NCBI GenBank assembly: GCA_943735955.1
Contig: OX030961.1
Span: 3,350,920 to 3,414,919 of the forward strand
Source: Piscicola geometra
Lineage: Eukaryota; Annelida; Clitellata; Hirudinida; Piscicolidae
DNA length: 64,000 bases
Reading direction: 5' to 3'
A program made the translations under genes and the position numbers. Below are positions 27,759 to 39,067 of this stretch, one piece after another (position 1 is the stretch's first letter; each line of letters opens with the position of its first letter). The notes under the pieces were generated by a model. That model was not told the origin of the DNA, made no database searches, and was given only the letters and a program-made list of their open reading frames with translations.

Positions 27759-29927
27759 TTTCGCTGATCTATTGTAGAGATTATTTATTTTTATCACGAT
27801 ATATTTATTTTCTTGAAATATTTATTTTTTCAATTTAATAACTGATAATCCTTTTTTACAATTAAAAATGTTAAATGCAGTGGGCCAATTTAAAAGTCCA
27901 GGCTTTATGCTATCAAGCATTATAAAGTCGCTAGCTAATCAAAAGGTCGACAACAGTCATTCACGACTGCGTGTTAAATCAAATAACTCACCGACGATGA
28001 GAATATACCAAATTCATTGTGTTCACTAAGCGTGTATTTATATATCAGAGTTAAGCATGTGAGACAGAATGTAGCATTCCCATGTCGCCCATGAATGCTT
28101 TCAGGTGAGAAAAGGGAGTAAGTGAATCGATTGGCAATACTTAGAAGTGATCACACGCACAGTTGTACATGTAGCTTACTCCATGTGATGTTTTAGCCTT
28201 CTGTAACCTACTTTGTTTTGATGTAAGTGTGTTTCAAATGTCATTTTTGTATTTTTTTTATAGTTGTCATACACTATAGGAAGCTATTTCTCTTACAACA
28301 TGTCATTCAAAACTAACTCACATTATTTTTTAAATCCATAAGATTTTCTTTGTTATAAATTCTGTAAATATAAAAGGATTATAAGTTTAGTTTAGATTAG
28401 AGAGTTTAATCACCGCAGATCTCTTTACGTATAAACTTTTAAGATATTCATTGAATTGTTGGTTTAAATTTATTATATAAAGTTGTTTGATTGATTGATT
28501 AATTTATTGATTTACTGTTTTGTTATATTCACATTTAATGATTTATAGTTGTACATTCATAGATTCAATTATTTTATGTGACAAAGGCATCTTTTTAGTT
28601 CAAGTTTTTGAAGAATGAGACATTTTAAATTCGCTAAAATTAAACGAATAAATATTCTCTTAATCGATATATAAATACATCCATTTATCATATTCTTTAA
28701 TCGCCCATTCAATCTTCGTCAACCTAATGGTGAATCTTTTGGTAGCATTTAATGACAAATAATTGTACAAAATTTGCAAATTTGTTAATAGTTTCTTTTA
28801 AATATTTGCAAACTTTATACTGTCTTCAATTAATTAATTAATGTTTTCAAGAACTTAACTCTTTGAATGCATACAATTCTTTGACATAGATTATCTCCAA
28901 ATTCTTTTAATTTCATTAGCATGAATGTCAAAAGCAATAAATTGTGGGGGTTTTGAAGGCTTAGGGTTTAAATAAGATTTTCAAAATATTATTAAGTGAA
29001 ATACATTCCATTTACTTTGAAGCTAAGACATTTATTTGCCTATTCTAGAAAAATATTTATGGTTCTTTAACTTTTCGTTTTACTAAGTTTCCTGCGTGAC
29101 CTAGTTGTCGAAGGCATTGGCTTTTCAGTACTTGCTAACCTGCATAAATTTACTCAAATCTTGATAAGGGATTAACTCAAAAGGTCAATCAAAAAGTCAA
29201 TAAGCATTTAAAATCTAAGCATATTTAATTGTTTCAACCATTAGCTTCATGATAACTTTGTTTTAATGAATATTTTATTTTCGACAAAAAACGTATCCCT
29301 TGTTAATAACAAGTTTGACAAGAGCTCCAAAATACATAAAAAATTTTAGAACTCTTGTCAAACAACCTTTCTAACTGATTTAAATAAAAAGAATAACACA
29401 ATTTTGGATTTTTATTTAAACTAAAATGCCAAATATTTTGTCCAAAAGTTTTTATAATGTAAAAAAAGCTAACTACAACGGAAAAAATACTGTAATCACC
29501 AAGTGAAATCTACTGAAGTTTTTTGATGAAAAAGCCTAAAGCAACAAAATATTTAAAATTAGAATTAATTTAAGCTTAAAAAATTTTGAAAAATGAAAAA
29601 GAAAAGCATACTCTTTAAAAAGCACCATATGGTTGTTAGCATATTGAAATGGAACATTTTAAAGGCACTGGGTAAGAAACTTTAATTATTAAAAAAAAAA
29701 CGTGTAACTATTCAGTTGTTTAAAGCCTAATTTATTTCTATATTTAAGCCAAGCATGAACATTTTCTTTGCTATAGACACACGCATAAAACGCAAACTTC
29801 ACCTAGATATCAACCACAATGCCCACTCTAAACACGTTTGCCACTTAAACTGCACAGCAAAATCTAATTACATAAACCACTTCAACCACACCAAAGCCTT
29901 GTTCCACCCCAAGACAAAGCAGTCCCT
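27759..29927. other. Spacer between the two Rh genes
   Basis: About 2.2 kb of AT-rich DNA upstream of Rh paralogue 1 and downstream of Rh paralogue 2. It must hold the promoter of paralogue 1, but I see no clear core element. No ORF with domain character and no clear repeat are present. Confidence 0.5.
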
Positions 29928-32900
29928 TCAAAGATTACTCATAAGACCAGATGACTTCCTGACGATGTGCAGTGACTCGTCAACTGGGATGACCCACAAG
30001 TCATCGTCATCGAACAGCTCATCTCCGCGAGGAGAGTCGAAAATTGGCAACTTCATCACCAAGCCTGGTGAATAATGAAAAAGAATTTTTGATTTAGGTG
30101 AACATTTATTATGAATTAATATATGTTCTATTAATGGTTCCATTTAGGTTTAAATTAGTGAAGGTTTGGTCAATGCATTGAAATCAATTAAAATGGGACC
30201 CGAAATAGCAATAACCCAGCTCAAAATCAAGTGCGATTGCTAACCAGTGATTATTCCTCCAACGACAGCAAAAGCCAAACTGATGCCCAGACATGCTGCT
30301 TGTCTTCCTGCCAGCACATAGCCTGTTACAACTTCGTCTCCGAAGATGTAAGCGAAGCTGCAAAATAGTTCTCATAGGATTGACGTTATTTTCTTAATCT
30401 TCCGATTAATCAATTAAGTTATCTTTTAATCGCTATTACTTTTATTTTCAATTAGTTGCGTATTTAAAGGTTTATATTTTAACATTTAAAAACTACTTAC
30501 TTTGTTTTGTAGACTTCCGGAGTGGCGGAAATGACGACAATAATCGAAGCGACAGCAGAGATGAGACCAGGAATGCCGTGGAGGTTGTGTACTCCACACG
30601 TGTCATGGACATTCAACTTGCGGAAAAGGAGGGGAGAAAGGAAACGGAAACCAAGCACAGAAACGGCTCCGGCTACCATTCCCACCAGCATGGCGACTCC
30701 TGGCTGAATGACGAGGTCTGCGATGCTGCCTATTGCCACTCCTCCAGCCAATGAGGAGTTTTGTATGTGGTCCTTTGGTGGGTGGAAGAGGTAGAATAAA
30801 AATGTAATAGCTAGGTTGTCGATTTCATAAAAGTCAAAACAATAAACTAAGGAATTTGATTTATGCAACTCAATCCAAAGAGCTTTTGAGTGCGTATAAA
30901 AATATAAAACACTATTCAATTAAATTTTTGTATATTTTCTTTCGATTGTTCTAATTCGATTAAAAAATTAAAATACTTTCGCTAAAGAAACGTGACACCA
31001 GCGTGGATAAGACATACCATCTGGAACTTTCCTTTCTTGTTCACCAGCGATGAAACAGCGAATGCCATGATGACAGAACCGGTTAGAGAAAAGTAGGTGT
31101 TGATGACAGCCCTGACTCTCCCTTCAGCCACTGCTGTTGCTGCGTTGAACGATGGCCAGCAGATCCACAAGAAGACCGTTCCTGTTTAGTGTATGTGTGT
31201 GTGTGTGTGTTTGTTTGTCTGTTTGTTTGTTCGTTTGTTTGTTTGTTTGTTTGTTTGTTTGTTTGTTTGTTTTTTTGTTTGTTTGTTTGTTTGTTTGTTT
31301 GTTTGTTTGTTTGTTTGTTTGTTTGTTTGTTTGTTTGTTTGTTTGTTTGTTTGTTTGTTTGTTTGTTTGTTTGTTTGTTTGTTTGTTTGTTTGTTTGTTT
31401 GTTTGTTTGTTTGTTTGTTTGTTTGTTTGTTTGTTTGTTTGTTTGTTTGTTTGTTTGTTTGTTTGTTGGGGCTACACATAGAATCTATTTATCAAATATT
31501 AAGTGGTAATCGAGTGATTCTGAAGAAATAAAACTCAAAGAGATGATTAAGATATCTGATTTTATTCAGTTTGTAGGGTTTTAAAGGTTTATTTTATTAA
31601 ATAAGTTATAGTCGGCTTTTTAATGGAAAGAAAATATATAAACTCTGACGTTTTAATTGTTAATAGAATGGTCTTCAGAAATGTCGTGAAGTTAAGGGGT
31701 TTCAATAAATAACTACTTTGTTTTCGTCACATAATGAATTCAAAACAATTAAAGGCTCAGAAAGACTTTAATAGTTTAATATTGAAATTTTTATATAGAA
31801 ACAGCTATAAAGAAAAACAAGCTATGTAGATTTAAACCTCTTTTGATCACTTAAAAACAACAATACAAAATTTAATCCTAGAGCATTAATCAATCACTTA
31901 AACCCAAACTTTCACTTTGAAAACTAAACCCAATATTTTTAAATCCAAAACGTAAAGCCTCACAACCACCCACCAATCATGGAGAATATATCGGATTGAT
32001 AGACCGAGCCCTCTTTCTCTTCAGCACCGTGAATGTCTTTCTTGTAGAGGATTGCAGCCACTGCGAGGCCAAAGTAGGCTCCGAACGCATGCACCACCAT
32101 TGAGTCGCCCACGTCTGTCGCCTTTGATTGTACGCAAAATAGTTAAGTTAGAAATTTGAGAAAAAAAGTATAAAATATATATATAAATATATATAAGTTT
32201 TAAAAAAATCATTTATCTCAAATTCTTTTATTTTCAATAGCTATAATCACTTACTCCCAGCATGTTGAAGACGATCTTCTGGTTTCCTTCATAGCAAACG
32301 ATTTCAAAAAGTACCATAACAATCAGTTGAATGGGAGATGTCTTTCCCAGAACCACTCCAAACGAAACCAAAATGGCGGCTGCAGCAAAGTCTGCTTTTA
32401 TCATCCTGAATGATGGGTATACTCATAAAGGAATGGAAAGATTTATGCATTGTTTCATCAATGAATGAATGGATGACTGCATACATCCACAAACTGCAGA
32501 ATAAATAGCTTGCTAGATCTATGGATCGAAAATAAATCATCGTTAAATAACTAAGATAGTTTTTGTATACTTTTTTTTTACCTATCTGCCGAATATTTAA
32601 TGAAAAACTCTCATACCAATTTCAAAAAATTCGTTTAAAAAACACTAACGTTTCGATGTTAACCCTTATAGTTTTCTCATGATGGGGGTCGTCAAAATGG
32701 TCGATCCACGCATGCACCAGGGTCTGCCACTGAATGGCGAATGCACCCAGCAAGAAGGTGAAGCCCACACTACTGAAGCCATACCTTTTAAGGAAAGTCA
32801 TCAAGAAGCCGAAGCCGATGAAAACGATGATGTGGATGTCCTGGAACACTGGGGGAAAGATTCGGTGTGCTAAAAATAAAATTATAGGTTTATATATATT

Positions 32901-33431
32901 ATTTGAAAATATGTGCTATAAAGGCTCATTACTTTCGTTTAAATTATATTTATTCACTGAAATTATTGTTTTTTATGCATTTATGTGACATAGGAGAAGC
33001 CATAGCCACATACCACTGTAGTAGTGCTCTACGTGGATCTCAGGCTTGTCCTCCAACATGGCGTCCAGTTGTTCATGGTGGTCGTGGTGGGCCAAGTGGT
33101 TTAGGTAGTAGTGACTGCTGCGGTTAGTGTCGTTCTTGAGGTCGGGGTAAGGGTGGAAAGAGTGGTGAGGGTCGCTAGGGTGTTGGATGTCCTTTGGAGT
33201 GGCTGTTTCAAGGTCATATCTGTAAGGGTTTATTGGAACGAAATGAAATTAACTTTTAAAAATAAGCTTTTAGAAGGAAAAAAAAGAAAAACTGTTTAAA
33301 CGAAAATTCACTAAATGAAAATAATGAATAAAATAAGTGTTTAACCTTACGTAGAAGAGAAACAGTCCTACAAAAAGCAACTCGAGCAGAATCACCAAGA
33401 TGGAAAACTTCCATTTGAACCTCAAACTCAT
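29928..33431 (-). CDS. Rh-type ammonium transporter, paralogue 2
   Basis: Nine exons in transcript order: 33431-33346, 33219-33014, 32848-32650, 32405-32255, 32121-31974, 31181-31018, 30772-30501, 30357-30245, 30064-29928. The 1476-nt CDS is in frame and encodes 491 aa. Rh hallmarks are present: [46 protein letters not shown] and [13 protein letters not shown], with the Asp and both pore histidines kept. The first extracellular loop, coded by exon 2, is long and holds about twelve histidines. Exons of 151, 148, 164 and 113 nt match paralogue 1 exactly. Its 272-nt exon equals three paralogue-1 exons (138+79+55). The C-terminal motif [15 protein letters not shown] is shared with paralogue 1. 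A long GTTT repeat lies in the intron just before exon 6 (transcript sense). Confidence 0.93.
31190..31466. repeat. Long GTTT tetranucleotide repeat
   Basis: Roughly 65 near-perfect copies of gttt preceded by a short GT run. The array lies in an intron of Rh paralogue 2, on the transcribed strand as AAAC/CA. It ends about ten bases before the acceptor of the exon at 31181. ORFs read through it (runs of VCLF or KQTN) are artefacts of the repeat. Confidence 0.95.
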
Positions 33432-34069
33432 CTCGACACCACAATCGCTACTTTCCCAATTCAACGGTTTGTCTCACCACAAAGCCTCAAACGGTTATAT
33501 CACAATCCGTTGAACCTTTGATAGCTCAGTGAATGCCGCTTTTGATCATTCACAAAATGACTTGTCGAATGTTATATATTAGTATCTGCTAGTTACATGG
33601 CTTCAAAATAGCTCTTTTAGGGCATATCAATACTAGAGGACTTTTTATTCCAAAAAAACAAAATTATATCAATTTATTTTTAAAGTATATAACAAAGTAA
33701 ACCCATAAACTAAATTATAGTTTGTGGGTTAGCTTTTCATATATATTTTTTTAACAAAACAAAACTTTTCATTGCATATGACTTTTATATGTAATACGTA
33801 TAAATATTATGCTAGCTAAACTTGTGTTTGTGAAGAAAATTTCTTTAAAATAAGGATTAATTTTTTAAATCTTTTTTTATATACCATTCAATCAAACTTT
33901 TGAATGTCAGTTTTAAATTTTAAAATATGTTTTTAAGTTATATACCTAGTATCCATCGTATAGTCTGTTATAAAATATACCACATAGAACATTTGTTTCA
34001 TTAATGGATGGGAATGGGTGGAAAGCGGTTAATGTATTTGACATTTATGGGTCTTTGGAAAATAGGGTT

Positions 34070-34112
34070 CAATCAATCAAGCAATCAATTAATCAATCAA
34101 TCAATCAATCAC
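34070..34112. repeat. ATCA tetranucleotide repeat
   Basis: About ten slightly imperfect copies of atca/aatc in intergenic sequence. The same unit terminates the inverted repeat near 35100 and a mobile-element tail near 60600, so it may mark the 3' end of an inserted element. Confidence 0.7.
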
Positions 34113-35095
34113 TAATGATTTGTATATCTCTTAAGAAGCGAAAGAAATTGGGCTGCTATTGTAATATATAAAAATTATTTGAGGTATCAGATTGACGTTT
34201 TTAGCCTAAAAATCACTTTTTAAAACCATAAAAACATTAAAATATTGAATAAAGTTTTCATTTGTACGAAGGAAATATATAGTGTGAAATATAAGTGTTG
34301 AAACAGTATAAGTTTATGCAAGTAAGAAGGATCATAAAGATGCTAAGACCCACTAAATCATAAGCAACTGTCATATGTTTTTTTCTCGTTAATTTTTAAC
34401 GAATATTTATAATTTCTATATATTTTTGGCTTTTTGAAGGATAGATAAGCAAAATCTTTTGAATTAATGGTAACAAAAGAGCCCAGAGTAAGATAATTTA
34501 TTGCTGCAATAACAGAAAGCTGTTGAATATTTTAGTAGCTATTTTTGTAACCTTTTTTAATCTTAGGAATTTTAATGGTTTATTGTGTATTTTTCTTTCA
34601 ATAACTGGAAGAAATACATTGGAAAAATACTAAAATCTATACTAAATATTTTAGATAAATAACGGACCTATTTCCTTATTGTAAAACTAAAATTTTCACA
34701 ATTGTTTGAACTCATAAAATCGAAATCTCTAGACAATCGTCGGAAAGTTGGAGACGTGCATTTCTTCTCACTCATTCTTTCCCAGTCTATTTTCTGGACA
34801 GTGAAAATTAAAAAGTTAATAGCATTGCATGAAGGTAACTTTGTTAATCACAATTTAAAACCAGAAATGGGTTTAGTTAGTGTAATCTTTAACTCAAATC
34901 ATTGTTCATTTGTCAACTTGAAGATTACATTTCAAGATCCTTATCTAGATGACTGTTCTTTGATCAAGTCACAAAAGAACAATAAAATCATTGCTGTAAG
35001 GCTCAATGAGTCTTACAATGCGGCCCATAAGACCTGCTGAGATTTAAACACCCTAAGCTAAACTAAACTATCTTTAAAGAGAGGCTTTTAAGAGA

Positions 35096-35240
35096 TCAAT
35101 CAATCAATCAATCAAATAGATTTCTATAGCGCTCTTTCTTCAAATTCAAGAGCGCAAGAGAATTCTAAATTTTAGAAACTTGGTTAAGATTATAAAGTTG
35201 AGGAAAGAGCGCAATAGAAATCTATTTGATTGATTGATTG
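35096..35240. mobile_element. Inverted pair of ATTG-tailed retroelement ends
   Basis: The left arm (about 35096-35141) reads atcaatca...aaatagatttctatagcgctctttc. The right arm (about 35201-35240) is its near-perfect inverse, ending tgattgattg. An AGCGC...TAGAAATC block followed by ATTG units resembles the 3' ends of many metazoan LINE/SINE elements. This could be two tail-to-tail insertions or one foldback element. A related end lies near 60560-60622. Confidence 0.5.
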
Positions 35241-35464
35241 AAAGGCATTTGAAATAATAATTCATTGTTAATGCAATATTACTTCGAAAAAAGTATGATT
35301 CTTGAGTGAGGTCGCGTTTTCGAAAATGAAATCATTATGTTTGAAAAAGATGCTTCTCTTTTCTGATCCAATCTGCATCTAAATTATATTTTAACTTGTG
35401 AATACAATGAATAAATAGTTAAAACTATTTCCCACACATTCAGATTTAGTTTTCATGCCACAAT

Positions 35465-36326
35465 TTAGTCAACCTCTCCAGTCAGCATTTCCGAGAAGAT
35501 TGAATAAAGTTGTTCCAAATCGTACAAAATATACTCTTCTTTTTTTACTTTTCCATCAAAAATAAGTGAAAAGCCAAAGTCACACAGTTTCACATATCCA
35601 TCACTTCCCAAGAGTAGGTTGTCCAAACTAACGTCTCTTCAAAAAGAATAGGATTAAAAACCAAAAACGTTAATTTCAAATAATGTTGTTCCTTATAGAC
35701 CATAACTTATAGTCTACTAATATCTTCGGCAACCTGTGGAATATGCCATTCTGGTGGCAAAATTCTAGAGCCAAGAGAGCGTTTGAGGCATAAAAGGTGC
35801 TTCTTTGCCGTGAAAACGATTTGTCAAAGAGTAAGTGCCTGCTTAGACTGCCTTCACTCATGTCCTCCATCACGAAACAGACATGACTCTGTTTAAAAGA
35901 TTCAGATTTGATGCTTCAAGTCAATTTTGTAGGTTCAACGATCATTTGATGCATTTGAATTTATGGCACATTTATTACATGTTTTTATTATTTAACCCAT
36001 TTTATAACCGGCGTATAGATGCAGTTAAAACAATCGACTATGAATTTGTGTTTTTTATTATGTGAAAGTTCCAAAATGTGCTTCTCTGTGGAACAGGCTA
36101 CTTTGTCCATAACTTTCAGAACGACTTTATTATTCGTATCCAGATCTTTTGCCAGATAAATCTTTTTCATGAAAAAATTATTATTTAGAATTAGGTTTTA
36201 ATTATCGAAAATAGTTAGTCAATAAAAACTTACATAAGTCGTATCTTTTGTTTGATTAATCTCAGCGATTATTACATAGTTTTTTCTGGAAAAATAACTG
36301 TTTTCTTTATTTAAAACAAACTCCAT
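35465..36326 (-). CDS. Short kinase-like protein, probable pseudokinase
   Basis: Four exons in transcript order: 36326-36234, 36161-36009, 35888-35734, 35636-35465. They give an intact 190-aa frame. The fold is an AGC/PKC-like protein kinase: YIYLAKDLDTNNKVVLKVMDK (VAIK-type lysine about K47), HKFIVDCFNCIYTP, SHVCFVMEDMSEGSL, FHRDVSLDNLLLG and CDFGF. Several key parts are broken. There is no glycine-rich loop, the catalytic-loop lysine is serine (HRDVS instead of HRDxK), and the activation segment with APE is missing, so DFG runs almost straight into a helix-F-like EMLTGE before the stop. Usual kinase domains are about 260 aa. It is either a pseudokinase or a decaying gene copy. An internal ttttccag in exon 1 could instead be an acceptor for an unseen upstream exon. 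It is head-to-head with EXOC6, 176 bp between start codons. Confidence 0.65.
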
Positions 36327-36502
36327 TATATATGATTATTTAAATAAACATTGAAATCTAAAACTAGGTTGATTAATAACTTTTTTTTTAAATAATAAAG
36401 AATTTTTTTTTAGTTTGTTCAATGAAGCTCTTCTAGTAACTTTAAATAAATCAATTTAAAAGTGAATGGGGATATATAAAAAAATTAACACAGAGTCTAA
36501 AA
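36327..36502. promoter_or_regulatory. Divergent promoter, kinase-like gene / EXOC6
   Basis: Only 176 bp separate the start codons of the kinase-like gene (minus) and EXOC6 (plus), so one AT-rich segment must serve both 5' ends unless the kinase gene has further upstream exons. No TATA box or initiator can be singled out in such AT-rich sequence. Confidence 0.45.
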
Positions 36503-39036
36503 ATGGTCGACACAAACAGAATTGTAGAAAAAAATATTAATCCTATGGCAGAGACTGATGGTCCAATCGTTGATTCAGTCACCCAGCAGCACGAGCTTCT
36601 TGTCAAGGAAATCGAGTCTACTGATGGACATCTAGGCACCGCCCTGAAGTGCACAGCTTATCAATTATTTCTAAACAATCTATTTAATTTTTGATAGAAT
36701 TATTTTTTCCCATTTTCACGTTAGTTAAAAATTACTACATTTTTATGTAAATATCTTGAACTCCTTCAAGGAGCGTCTACGAAGGCTCAGAGCCAGAGAA
36801 GTTTTTCGAGTGTCTGGAGGCTCGCATCAAGAGTCATGACAAGGAGATTGAACACATGTGCAACCACCACTACCAGGGCTTCATTCAGTCAGTGCACAGT
36901 CTTTTGCAAGTTCGCACAGATGTTGATAAACTCAAGGTGGCTTTTGAGAAATTAAATTAATTTTTTATTAAAAATAAATTAACAGCTTTTTTAACAATTT
37001 TATGAAGAATATCAATAATCAAATTTATTTACAGTTAAAACAAAATCTATAAAAATGTAAAATACTTCAGTACGAGATCCAGTCAGTGAACAATGAGTTG
37101 CAGGCATCAGGAAATAATCTTCTTGAAAAATGGCAGTCATTGGTTGTTCTCAGAAAACAACAGGTCAATAATAATATTATTATTGTTATTATTATAAAGT
37201 TACTATTGGACTTCATTCATGATAACCATTCTGTATTTATTTCTAAAGATTATTTTAATTTACATTAAAATTGTTTTCTTGCTGAAATCACCAGGAAAAC
37301 ATTGAAACGACAATTAAGTTGATGACTGCATGCTTGCCTGGTGAGCTTTATACATTTATATTTGTGTTCATTTGATGAATATTAAATATATGAATATCTT
37401 AGGACTGTAAAAAAAATATCAATTTTCTTCAAAATCTTGTTTTTTTAAACAATAAATCTAATCATAAACTCTCAGTACTGGAAATGTACAACAAACTGAA
37501 GAAACAAATGGAGAATAAAAGGTGGTAGTTTAAATCATACAATTAAATTTCTCAATTATCAAAAAAAAGATTTCATATAACTATTCAAAAATAAAAATCT
37601 TTAAAAAATATTCTATAAGAATCTTATAATAATGACAGCTTTCACATTATTCTTTCTTACCTAGGTTTTATCCAGCTCTGAAGACCTTGGAAATGCTGGA
37701 GCATACATATCTACCCCAAGTCGGTCCACTTTTCCTTATTTTTATTTAAAAATTAAACAAATTAAATGTTACTTTTCAGGAATGATAATTCTTCGATTTA
37801 CCATTATTATAACAATTACCATGTATACTATAACTACGCGTTTCCCATCCATCACCACCTTCCCCGCCCACTCCCTCCCACTGCACGCAACCATTCAGGT
37901 TTCCAGGCACGCATTCATGCAGGACATGCGTGACAGCATCGTCGATCTGAGGCACCAGATCAAGGAGGCCTCGATGGCTGAACTCAGGCAGTTCCTCGAG
38001 AGCCTGCGCAAGCACTCTGGTGAGGGGGGTGGTTGTATGGAGGGAGGTGGTGATGGGGTGGAGGAGTGAGGGCGAGGTTGTATGGAGGGAGGTGGTCATG
38101 GGGTGAAGGAGTGAGCAGGAGGAGTTAAGATATGGTGAGAAAGTGGTGGGAGGATGGGGGGGTGGAGAGGAAGAGAAAGATGGTGATTCGGTGGTATGGG
38201 TGGTGGGGGGAATGGTGAGAGAGTGATGGTGGTGGTAGAGATGAATGGTCATAGAGTGGCTGATGAATTGTTTGCTGAGGTGGCTGGGGATTGAGAAGTG
38301 GTAGAATAGTTGTTTTGGAGTGGTGGTGGTGGTGGTGGTGAAGTGGTCAATATATTGAAGTATTTAAAGATGCACAAATGCTCAATAACTTATGCAGGCC
38401 GTATTGGGGAAGTGACAATGAGACAGGTTCGTTTATAAGCTTAGAAAATCAATTTTGAAAAAAAATAAAATAATAATAATAATACAACTTAAAAACAATA
38501 AGTAACGACACAAAGAATAAAAATAAAAAATAAAGTTATTAAACAATAACAGTAAACATTAACGATAATAATCGAGTAGACGGCCAAAGAGAACGCCATT
38601 GACGTGGACAATGTGGCGATGAACAAAGAGGAGAACACAAGGAACAAGATGCTGACGTCATCAAGCAGCCAGCCAATCAGCGCCTTCCCTGGCCACTCCG
38701 CCCGGAAACAGTCGATGTTTTCTATTATTAACTTCAGTGACGTCTCCGAAGAGGTTAGTTCATCATCATCATCATCATAACAATCATCACCATCTTTGCT
38801 ATCATCATTATTTCCATCATCATTATCATCATCACTATCATTTTCATCATCACCATCATTATTATCATCATCATCACTGTCATCATCATCATCATCATCA
38901 CTGTCATCATCATCATCATTAGCATCATCATCATCATCATCATTAGAATCATACTCCTACAGGGAGTAACAGCGCAAGAGCTGATAGACTTTTCTCCAGT
39001 TCATAGGTGTCTGCACATCTACTCAGTCTTGGTTAG

Positions 39037-39067
<31 letters not shown>

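Larger units (their letters stand above)
33432..35464. other. Intergenic spacer between Rh paralogue 2 and the kinase-like gene
   Basis: About 2 kb of AT-rich DNA. It includes an ATCA microsatellite at about 34070-34112, an inverted repeat at 35096-35240 and a 112-codon plus-strand ORF at 34702-35040 without recognisable features, which I do not call as a gene. No clear promoter element is visible. Confidence 0.5.

Noticed and set aside
31152..31531. Three overlapping ORFs of VCLF and KQTN repeats
   Set aside because: They are translations of the GTTT microsatellite in an intron of Rh paralogue 2.
34702..35040. 112-codon plus-strand ORF
   Set aside because: Longer than most chance ORFs here, but it begins without an ATG, uses AT-rich codons and shows no family signature.
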